A DNA stretch of 10,476 nucleotides, from positions 1 to 10,476 of the forward strand of contig JADFUQ010000276.1 in assembly GCA_015222065.1 (NCBI GenBank), given 5' to 3'. The notes under the pieces were generated by a model that searched no databases, had not been told where the DNA came from, and saw nothing but the letters and a program-made list of their open reading frames with translations. A program made the position numbers and the translations under genes. Below are positions 1-6,062 of the stretch, one piece after another (the stretch's first letter is position 1; each line of letters starts with the position of its first letter). Source of the stretch: Bacteroidota bacterium (GTDB taxonomy: Bacteria; Bacteroidota; Bacteroidia; Bacteroidales; VadinHA17).

Positions 1-287
1 ATTCAAAAGCAGGAAATCATTTGTCCGGACAATTAGTTCGTTCCGGAACATCAGTTTCATTGAATTACGGAGAAGCACAAAGTACGGAATCAAGAAAAGA
101 CTTCATTCATAAAATGAAAGTAATTTTGAAGGAATTGCGGGAGACATTTGTTTGTCTTAAAATAATTCATCTGAGTAAATTGTATAAAACTGAAAAGAAA
201 ATAATTAAAGCAAAAAAGGAAAATAATGAGCTGATTTCAATTTTTGTAAAGAGTATTGAAACTACAAAAAATAATCTTCAATCATAA
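1..287 (+). CDS. Four helix bundle protein (S23/TIGR02436-like), 5'-truncated by the window edge
   Basis: The frame is open from the first full codon at position 3, so the real start lies outside the window; the TTG at 21 is an internal leucine codon, not a start. About 94 residues are visible. Family landmarks are present: the segment LVRSGTSVSLNYGEAQ matches the conserved R-S-G-T-S-[IV]-x-x-N-Y-x-E-A turn, followed by S-R-K-D-F-I-H-K-M-K leading into an amphipathic helix, and a C-terminal E-L-I-S-I-F-V-K-S-I-x-T-x-K helix. The family forms pentameric antiparallel four-helix bundles. It was first met in 23S rRNA intervening sequences, but in Bacteroidota it usually occurs as short stand-alone genes of unknown role. 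A related protein is the Avd accessory factor of diversity-generating retroelements, but no retroelement is visible here. It is separated from the next gene by 132 bases and is probably not part of the downstream block. Confidence 0.85.
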   Translation, partial: SKAGNHLSGQLVRSGTSVSLNYGEAQSTESRKDFIHKMKVILKELRETFVCLKIIHLSKLYKTEKKIIKAKKENNELISIFVKSIETTKNNLQS

Positions 288-300
288 ATTCACCTTGTTG

Positions 301-335
301 TAAATCAAAAATCATTAATCGGTGTTCGATATTCA
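301..335. repeat. Degenerate heptanucleotide-period repeat in the gap upstream of the ROK gene
   Basis: The bases fall into five successive 7-mers: taaatca, aaaatca, ttaatcg, gtgttcg, atattca. They share the pattern NNN[A/T]TC[A/G] and are the most degenerate member of a set of period-7 arrays found in the gaps of this window. No protein is encoded. The rest of the gap 288-419 is AT-rich, and I see no clear TAnnTTTG-type Bacteroidota promoter in it. Confidence 0.45.
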
Positions 336-419
336 AAAAAAGCAAATAAAAAAGACCAGAAGATATCAAAAGCTATACCCAATAAGAATTTTAGTTATTT
401 CCAACTTTAGTAACTTATT

Positions 420-1610
420 TTGAAAAACATACTTTTAATAGGAATAGATGGTGGAGCCACAAAAGTAAGTGGCTGGGTAATTACTTACCGGGAACAAACA
501 CAACTGTTTCAAATATCTGATATTAACCTGCAGAAAAAATATTCTGATTACCCGGATCATAATTCCGGTTATACTCCTGTTGATATCAAAACCCAACTGA
601 GCGAGATGAATAAAGAGATTCATCTTACTAATGAGGAAAAAAAGCAGGGTGATGTTTATATGAACGCAACGGCTGATGTAATTATCGGGTTATTGAAAAA
701 ATTTCCTGAAAAGAAAGCTCTTATCGGAATAGGAATGCCGGGTCTGAAGACTGCTGATAAACGCGGTATTGCGACAATTGCAAACGGTCCACGGATGCCG
801 GGATTTTCAGAATTCATAGAATTACGAATTAATGAAAAAAACCTGGTTCTGGGTTCTCCGATCGCCCATATTGGTAGCGATGCAGATTATTGTGGTTTGG
901 GCGAAGAATATTCGGAAGATGGATTATTTAAAGATGTACAAAACGCTTATTACCTGGGTGGAGGAACCGGTGTTGCTGATGCGCTGAAACTGGAAGAGAA
1001 ACTTATTCCTTTCGACCAGGCTAAAAGCTGGATTGCAAAAGCCTGGGAAATGCAATGTGATAAGGGAATATCTTTTGAACGGTATGCCTCTGCAGCAGGA
1101 ATACAATTCATTTATAGCCGTTATAGCAATATTCCTGTCGAAGAATTAAATAATAACCATATTTATCCGCCACAAATTCTCGAAAAAGCTTTATCAGATG
1201 ATAAAGCCGCGGTTGATACGATAAATGATGTCAGCATCTATATCGCCACATTAATATATGAGCGTATTACAACAATATATTCGGGCTGGTCAGGACTCTT
1301 TTCGTTTGTTAATCCTGCCAGGGAATTAACCAAAAAGGATCATAAATACAGAGGTATACTTCTGGATCGTATAATCGTCGGACAACGTCTTGGTGATTTA
1401 CTTGATGATTCAAAACCAACTCCTTTGTTGTGGAGCCGGATTATTGAAAGATTATCGGAATTATTAAATAAGAATAACGAAAACCGGCTTAAAAAGAAGT
1501 ATTTACAAAATGGGAGATTCAGGGAAGATTTCATTACAATTTCAAAGTTGAGGGAAGCACCGGCAATAGGAGCAGGTGTAGATGCATGGCTAACCTATAA
1601 TAAAAGATAA
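420..1610 (+). CDS. ROK-family (ASKHA) sugar kinase-like protein without the usual zinc motif
   Basis: A 396-residue cytoplasmic protein with the ASKHA fold signature. Residues 7-15 (IGIDGGATK) are the phosphate-1 loop. GIGMPGLK at 103-110 and the A-N-G-P-R-M-P-G-F stretch at 121-129 correspond to ROK sugar-contact segments. SDADYCGLGE at 153-162 sits where ROK kinases carry NDANAAALGE, so Asp154 is the candidate catalytic base. YYLGGGTGVADAL near 177-189 is the phosphate-2 loop. The ROK zinc signature (His, then CxCGxxGC) is missing: the aligned part near 205-227 keeps E-R-Y-A-S but only Cys213. At about 390 residues it is longer than a typical ROK glucokinase (about 300-320). The start is TTG at 420; an in-frame TAA at 411 leaves only ATT at 417 as an alternative. 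Three bases separate it from the SpoIID-like gene, so the two are surely cotranscribed. By context it may phosphorylate an amino sugar released from peptidoglycan, but the substrate is inferred and a non-catalytic role is possible. Confidence 0.8.
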   Translation: MKNILLIGIDGGATKVSGWVITYREQTQLFQISDINLQKKYSDYPDHNSGYTPVDIKTQLSEMNKEIHLTNEEKKQGDVYMNATADVIIGLLKKFPEKKALIGIGMPGLKTADKRGIATIANGPRMPGFSEFIELRINEKNLVLGSPIAHIGSDADYCGLGEEYSEDGLFKDVQNAYYLGGGTGVADALKLEEKLIPFDQAKSWIAKAWEMQCDKGISFERYASAAGIQFIYSRYSNIPVEELNNNHIYPPQILEKALSDDKAAVDTINDVSIYIATLIYERITTIYSGWSGLFSFVNPARELTKKDHKYRGILLDRIIVGQRLGDLLDDSKPTPLLWSRIIERLSELLNKNNENRLKKKYLQNGRFREDFITISKLREAPAIGAGVDAWLTYNKR

Positions 1611-1613
1611 TTT

Positions 1614-2933
1614 ATGTTAATACCGGGAGTTATACCAGATAAAGAACCATTATTGCGGGTTGGAATAATCCTGCCTGAAGACAAGCAAAACTCTCTTTCA
1701 CTTGAGATATCAGACTTACACTCCACATCAATTTTAATAAATAATTCTCAGACTGTTCTGATATCTGACAAAAAAATTGAAATTTCTGTGAATGAAACGG
1801 GGATTGAACTGAAAGGACAAAAAGGAGTTGAATCTGTAAAAACCCTTAAGTTTATCCAAACCAAAAATGATGGATTTATTCTGGTGAAACCTGTTATCGC
1901 AGGACGAGGTTTTCATTGGGCAAAGCAAATAAGTGTAAAACTGCCTTATACCATTGAAATTGAAATTGTTGACAATTCACTGCTTCTTGTCAATGAACTA
2001 CCACTGGAATTTTATCTTGCCTGTGTGGCTACATCTGAAATGGGTGCTGAATGTCCTGAAGCATTTATTGAAGCCCAGACAATAGTTGCCAGATCATGGA
2101 TGCTTGCCAATATTGAACAAAAACATGTTAATCTTGGTTTTGATGTATGTAATGATGATTGCTGCCAGAGATACCAGGGAATAAACAATTTAACTACTCA
2201 GTCAAAAGCAGGAGCTATGAACACCCGTGGGCAGGTTTTAATGTATGATAGTAAAATTTGCGATGCCCGCTATTCAAAATCATGTGGTGGCATTATAGAG
2301 AAATTTGAGAATCTTTGGGAAGATACGCCTTTACCTTATATGCAAAACATCCCTGACGCTAAAGAAAAATTTGATGTTGACCTGACAAAGGAACTGGAAA
2401 TGAAGAAATGGGTGAACAGTGTACCACGCACTTTTTGCAGTCCTCATTATATCCCGGAAAATCAGCTTAAAAAATACCTTGGTAATGTTGATGAAGAAGG
2501 AAAATATTTTCGCTGGACAATAAAAACTTCACAGCAGGAACTTGTAAAAAATATAAATGAAAAGCTTAAACTAAATGTAAAAGCTGTATTATCACTTATC
2601 CCGCTGAAAAGAGCCGGAAGCGGCAGAATGCTGGAACTTGAGATCAAATATATTGATAGTAACGATAATCCACGGTCTGTTATTATTGAGAAAGATTATG
2701 AAGTTCGTCGTATTCTTCATAAGATGTTCTTATTTAGTTCAGCATTTATTATTGAAGAGGTAAAACCGGAAGGGTCAGATTATCCTGATGAGTTTATATT
2801 TAAAGGAGCTGGCTGGGGACATGGTGCCGGATTATGCCAGATAGGTGCACTGGGCATGGCATTAAACGGTTATGAAACAAAAAACATTGTATATCATTAT
2901 TATCCCGGTTCAAAATTGAAGAAATTATATTAA
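1614..2933 (+). CDS. SpoIID/LytB-domain protein, probable lytic transglycosylase, no visible signal peptide
   Basis: A 439-residue protein with SpoIID family landmarks in order: an N-terminal LLRVGIIL strand (13-20); L-P-L-E-F-Y-L-A-C-V-A-T-S-E-M (129-143) followed by EAFIEAQTIVARSW (149-162), where Glu142 matches the catalytic glutamate of SpoIID; the S-K-S-C-G-G turn (221-226); and the C-terminal G-W-G-H-G-A-G-L-C-Q-I-G-A-L-G-M-A (400-416) with HYYPGSKLKKLY at the end. Cys179, Cys183, Cys184, Cys216, Cys224 and Cys275 could bind metal, as cysteines and histidines do in some SpoIID proteins. SpoIID cleaves glycan strands denuded of stem peptides during endospore engulfment. Bacteroidota do not sporulate, so here it probably acts in wall turnover. 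The N-terminus (MLIPGVIPDKEPLLRVG) has no hydrophobic export segment, unlike secreted homologues, which suggests a cytoplasmic protein. The ATG at 1614 follows the ROK stop by three bases; an upstream start would have to overlap the ROK gene. Confidence 0.88.
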   Translation: MLIPGVIPDKEPLLRVGIILPEDKQNSLSLEISDLHSTSILINNSQTVLISDKKIEISVNETGIELKGQKGVESVKTLKFIQTKNDGFILVKPVIAGRGFHWAKQISVKLPYTIEIEIVDNSLLLVNELPLEFYLACVATSEMGAECPEAFIEAQTIVARSWMLANIEQKHVNLGFDVCNDDCCQRYQGINNLTTQSKAGAMNTRGQVLMYDSKICDARYSKSCGGIIEKFENLWEDTPLPYMQNIPDAKEKFDVDLTKELEMKKWVNSVPRTFCSPHYIPENQLKKYLGNVDEEGKYFRWTIKTSQQELVKNINEKLKLNVKAVLSLIPLKRAGSGRMLELEIKYIDSNDNPRSVIIEKDYEVRRILHKMFLFSSAFIIEEVKPEGSDYPDEFIFKGAGWGHGAGLCQIGALGMALNGYETKNIVYHYYPGSKLKKLY

Positions 2934-2934
2934 A

Positions 2935-2969
2935 AACCCGCAACTCGTAACTCGTAACACGGAACAAAA
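2935..2969. repeat. Heptanucleotide tandem repeat, consensus AACNCGN
   Basis: Five adjacent 7-mers fill the gap between the SpoIID-like and permease genes: aacccgc, aactcgt, aactcgt, aacacgg, aacaaaa. They are followed by ccaaaacc directly before the ATG at 2978. The array starts one base after the TAA stop at 2931-2933. The gap has no Shine-Dalgarno motif, so translation of the permease must use another cue, as is usual in Bacteroidota. Confidence 0.7.
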
Positions 2970-2977
2970 CCAAAACC

Positions 2978-4657
2978 ATGAGTCTAAAAATCAAATCAAA
3001 TCCTAATCCCTGGTCGTGGATACCATCCCTCTATTTCGCTGAGGGTATTCCATACATAATTGTAATGTTTGTTGCCAGCGACATGTATAAAACCCTTGGT
3101 GTTTCAAATGCATCTCTTGCATTCTGGACAAGTATTCTATACCTGCCATGGGTGATAAAGCCATTTTGGAGTCCGTTTGTAGATATTTATGCAACAAAGC
3201 GAAAATGGATTGTATGGATGCAGTTGGCATTGGCACTGGCATTTTTTGGAGTATCATTTGCACTGCACTTGCCATGGTGGTTCCCCGTTACACTTATGTT
3301 CTTATGGGTGATGGCATTTGTTTCATCAACTCATGATATTGCAGCAGACGGATTCTATATGCTTGCCCTGGATGAACACACCCAGGCTTTTTTTACGGGA
3401 ATTCGTGCTACTTTCTACAGGCTGGCAATGATTGCAGGTCTTGGCCTGTTAGTGATCATTACCGGTTTAATATTGGATAATACAGGGTTAGATACCTTAA
3501 AGGTCAATATCAGGGCAGTTCCGCAATCTCAAATTACAGATACAGTCCATAAAGAGGATATTGAGATTGTTGAAGAAGACGGCAAGCCGGTAATTCTTGT
3601 TTTTCCTGAAGAGGTTAAAGTACCCCTTTATAATGAAGACGATGCTGATCCATGTGATTCTACAGTTATCTTTTTTACTTTATCAGCACCACCTGAAGAT
3701 GATGAGGTTGTCAAGATGACATTCGGTCAAAAAAAAGGAAGCAAGGATATCTATTTAGCAAGTAGCGGATTATTTGAATTTAATAAAAATAATTGGAACG
3801 TTCCAAGAAAAGCAATTATTAAAGTAAAACCAAATCTTAAAGAAACTACAGAGGCCAGGTTTGATGCAAAAGCAGGGGACGTACCGTTTAGCTGGTCAGT
3901 ATCAATTGCTTTTTTGGGGATACTTTTCCTGTTGCTTAGTCTGTATCATAAATATATTCTTCCTTCTCCAGAATCAGATAACAGGGAAAACAAGAAACAG
4001 GAGGGTTCTTATTTTCATGTATTTGCAACATTTTTCAAAAAGGAAGGAATAATACCTTCTGTTTTTTTTCTATTGCTTTACCGTTTTTCAGAATCACAAC
4101 TGACAAAAATGGCCTCTCCTTTTTTGCTTGATTCCAGCGAAAACGGGGGATTGGCATTATCATTGACTGAAAAGGGTTTTGCTTATGGTACAGTTGGTCT
4201 TATAGCATTAATGGTAGGGGGAATACTGGGTGGTATTGTTGCTTCACGAAATGGATTGAAAAAATGGATATGGTGGATGGCTGTAAGTATTAATGTTCCG
4301 AATGTAGTTTATATTTTTATGTCTTATGTGCTTCCGGATAATCTAATTGTGGTTAACGCGTGTATTGCAATTGAGCAATTTGGTTACGGATTTGGATTTA
4401 CAGGTTATATGCTTTATATGTTGTATATAGCCGGTCAGGGAGAGTATAAAACAGCACATTTTGCTATTGCTACAGGATTCATGGCGCTGGGGATGATGAT
4501 ACCGGGAATGATAAGTGGAGCGATACAGGAGTTTCTGGGTTATCATCATTTCTTTATTTATGTTATAATATGTACAATCCCGAGTTTCGCAGCTCTGTGG
4601 TTTATTAAAATCGATCCGGGTTTTGGTGTTAAAAAGAGCAAAGAGCAGAGAGCATAG
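2978..4657 (+). CDS. AmpG-like MFS permease with an inserted periplasmic beta-rich domain
   Basis: A 559-residue integral membrane protein. Hydrophobic segments near 14-35, 46-67, 77-97, 101-130 and 145-167 make helices 1-5. A soluble stretch follows (about 170-303). Helix 6 is about 305-327, then a charged cytoplasmic loop (330-355), then about six further helices to residue 545. The N-terminal PWSWIPSLYFAEGIPYIIV and the later K-P-F-W-S-P-F-V-D (61-69) and S-S-T-H-D-I-A-A-D (116-124) segments are of the AmpG/PAT type: muropeptide or acetyl-CoA-like importers in which helix 2 ends in a K-x-x-W-x-P-x-x-D motif. AmpG imports anhydro-muropeptides by proton symport. The soluble insert lies between helices 5 and 6, a periplasmic loop in MFS topology, and its second half (about 225-290) looks like a Calx-beta-type repeat (FFTLSAPP, then FEFNKNNWNVPRKAIIKV). 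Its last residues and stop codon are encoded by an intergenic heptamer array. Muropeptide specificity is inferred from family and neighbours. Confidence 0.85.
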   Translation: MSLKIKSNPNPWSWIPSLYFAEGIPYIIVMFVASDMYKTLGVSNASLAFWTSILYLPWVIKPFWSPFVDIYATKRKWIVWMQLALALAFFGVSFALHLPWWFPVTLMFLWVMAFVSSTHDIAADGFYMLALDEHTQAFFTGIRATFYRLAMIAGLGLLVIITGLILDNTGLDTLKVNIRAVPQSQITDTVHKEDIEIVEEDGKPVILVFPEEVKVPLYNEDDADPCDSTVIFFTLSAPPEDDEVVKMTFGQKKGSKDIYLASSGLFEFNKNNWNVPRKAIIKVKPNLKETTEARFDAKAGDVPFSWSVSIAFLGILFLLLSLYHKYILPSPESDNRENKKQEGSYFHVFATFFKKEGIIPSVFFLLLYRFSESQLTKMASPFLLDSSENGGLALSLTEKGFAYGTVGLIALMVGGILGGIVASRNGLKKWIWWMAVSINVPNVVYIFMSYVLPDNLIVVNACIAIEQFGYGFGFTGYMLYMLYIAGQGEYKTAHFAIATGFMALGMMIPGMISGAIQEFLGYHHFFIYVIICTIPSFAALWFIKIDPGFGVKKSKEQRA

Positions 4658-4676
4658 AGCAAAGAGTGAAGAAAAA
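4635..4676. repeat. Heptanucleotide tandem repeat AGAGCAN overlapping the permease stop codon
   Basis: Consecutive 7-mers are agagcaa, agagcag, agagcat, agagcaa, agagtga and a decayed agaaaaa. The permease stop TAG (4655-4657) spans the third and fourth units, so the C-terminal residues S-K-E-Q-R-A are read from repeat DNA. Seven is not a multiple of three, so a change in copy number would alter the protein end. Confidence 0.8.
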
Positions 4677-4681
4677 CTAAC

Positions 4682-4719
4682 CGCAGAGATCGCAAAGAAG
4701 GCGCAAAGTTCGCATAAGA
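4682..4719. repeat. Imperfect 9-base repeat CGCAAAGNN
   Basis: Units starting with cgca occur at 4682 (cgcagagat), 4691 (cgcaaagaa plus two extra bases), 4702 (cgcaaagtt) and 4711 (cgcataaga). This is a second repeat type in the same 120-base gap. I recall similar strings between genes in other Bacteroidota, but could not check this. Confidence 0.55.
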
Positions 4720-4750
4720 AAAATGGAAAAATGGAAAAATGGAAAGATGG
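4719..4750. repeat. Octanucleotide tandem repeat AAAAATGG, four units
   Basis: Three perfect copies of aaaaatgg (4719-4726, 4727-4734, 4735-4742) are followed by a one-mismatch copy, aaagatgg (4743-4750). It is the third distinct tandem array in the permease to NamZ gap and ends 27 bases before the NamZ start codon. The ATGs in the units are not plausible starts for a real protein: the reading frame through this gap encodes only low-complexity K/E-rich sequence and runs out of frame into the namZ-like gene. Confidence 0.75.
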
Positions 4751-4777
4751 GATTAATTATTTAAAAACAAATTCGAT

Positions 4778-6019
4778 ATGCATAAAAAAATACTATTTCT
4801 CTTTTTGTTTACGGGAGTTATTTTTATTACAGATATTAAATCCCAGCCAAAGGTAAAAACCGGACTTGAGGTTTTAATGTCAGATAATTATAAGGTTCTG
4901 CAAGGTAAGAGAGTCGGATTAATAACTAATCAAACCGGTGTTGATTCAAAATTAAGATCAATAATTGATATTCTGTATGAAGCTCCGGAAGTAAACCTTG
5001 TAGCAATGTATGGCCCTGAACATGGGGTTCGTGGCGATTATTCCGCAGGAGAACATGTTGGTTTTTATGCCGATAAAAAGACAGGGTTGCCGGTATATTC
5101 GTTGTATGGCAAAACCCGAAAACCTACTCCAGAGATGCTAAAAGATATTGATGTACTTGTATATGATATTCAGGATATCGGATGCCGGTCCTATACTTTT
5201 ATCAGTACTATGGGTTATGCAATGGAAGCTGCTGCTGAAAATAATATCCATTTTGTTGTGCTCGACAGACCAAATCCGTTAGGTGGGAAAAAAATTGAAG
5301 GAGCTATTGTTGAGGAGGGATATTTTTCAATAGTCAGTGCTTTCCCGATTCCTTATGTTTACGGATTGACCTGCGGCGAACTGGCAAATTTGATAAACAA
5401 AGAAAAATTATTGGCAGGTAAAAAATCCTGTAAATTAACTGTTGTACCAATGAAGGCCTGGAAACGGAAAATGAAATTTGAAGATACCGGACTGGAATGG
5501 GTTCTTTCATCTCCTCATATTCCACATGCTTATTCTGCTCCATATTATGTTGCAACAGGGGTTATGGGAGAACTTGGCGTATTTACCGAAGGTGTTGGTT
5601 ATACTCTTCCTTTTCAAATATATGCCGCCGAATGGATTGATCCTTTTAAGCTGGCAGATGTAATAAATGCTCTTGATTTGAAAGGTGTGATTTTCCGTCC
5701 TGTTGTATTTAAACCATATTATGGTAAGTGGGCAAAGAAAGAAATGAAAGGTGTTCAAATACATATTATTGATGCGGATAAATTTAATCTGATGGGATTA
5801 CAGTTTATGTTTATGGATGTGCATCATACTATGTATCCTGATATAGATATATATGCATTATCAAAAACAAGGCATAATATGTTCGATAAAGTGACAGGTT
5901 CATCAAAAATAAGGGAAGCTTTCTTTAAGAATTATAAATATTCCGATATCGAACCAATTATGAATAAGGATGTAGAAAATTTCAGGACACTGTCAAAAAA
6001 TTATTATCTGTATAAATAA
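4778..6019 (+). CDS. namZ: NamZ-like exo-beta-N-acetylmuramidase (DUF1343, GH171), secreted
   Basis: A 413-residue protein with an N-terminal signal peptide: Lys3-Lys4, a hydrophobic core to about residue 18, and probable cleavage near residue 22. DUF1343 landmarks: VGLITNQTG (46-54), M-Y-G-P-E-H-G-V-R-G (77-86), D-V-L-V-Y-D-I-Q-D-I-G-C-R-S-Y-T-F (125-141), LDRPNPLGG (162-170) and SSPHIP (244-249). Glu81 in GPEHG is the equivalent of the proposed catalytic glutamate. Characterised NamZ enzymes of Bacillus subtilis and Tannerella forsythia release N-acetylmuramic acid from the non-reducing end of peptide-free glycan. The segment ATGVMGELGVFTEGVGYTLP (259-278) stands where B. subtilis-type proteins have, as I recall, an EGTNxSEGRGT loop, so this is a divergent branch and its exact substrate may differ. 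The ATG at 4778 is chosen because the signal peptide begins there. Lying between an AmpG-like permease and an amidase, it fits periplasmic processing of wall fragments. Confidence 0.9.
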   Translation: MHKKILFLFLFTGVIFITDIKSQPKVKTGLEVLMSDNYKVLQGKRVGLITNQTGVDSKLRSIIDILYEAPEVNLVAMYGPEHGVRGDYSAGEHVGFYADKKTGLPVYSLYGKTRKPTPEMLKDIDVLVYDIQDIGCRSYTFISTMGYAMEAAAENNIHFVVLDRPNPLGGKKIEGAIVEEGYFSIVSAFPIPYVYGLTCGELANLINKEKLLAGKKSCKLTVVPMKAWKRKMKFEDTGLEWVLSSPHIPHAYSAPYYVATGVMGELGVFTEGVGYTLPFQIYAAEWIDPFKLADVINALDLKGVIFRPVVFKPYYGKWAKKEMKGVQIHIIDADKFNLMGLQFMFMDVHHTMYPDIDIYALSKTRHNMFDKVTGSSKIREAFFKNYKYSDIEPIMNKDVENFRTLSKNYYLYK

Positions 6020-6030
6020 TTTCTGAAACC

Positions 6031-6060
6031 TCAAACATCTTCAAACCTCAAACCTGAACC
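6031..6060. repeat. Heptanucleotide repeat TCAAACC
   Basis: The gap between the NamZ-like and amidase genes contains tcaaaca (6031-6037), a 3-base spacer, two perfect tcaaacc copies (6041-6047 and 6048-6054) and a shortened tgaacc (6055-6060), with ctgaaacc just before. The amidase ATG follows two bases later. There is no Shine-Dalgarno motif. Confidence 0.7.
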
Positions 6061-6062
6061 TT

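Noticed and set aside
21..23. TTG as start codon of the first gene
   Set aside because: The frame is open to the window edge, and family homologues have further helix upstream of this leucine, so the gene is simply truncated here.
2935..2969. CRISPR array or att site
   Set aside because: Units are 7 bases in direct tandem without spacers, so this is a short tandem repeat and not CRISPR; no integrase is nearby.
4623..4856. Open frame of 77 codons crossing the permease-NamZ gap
   Set aside because: It is built from the tandem arrays and the out-of-frame start of the NamZ-like gene; the product is low-complexity K/E-rich sequence with no family resemblance.
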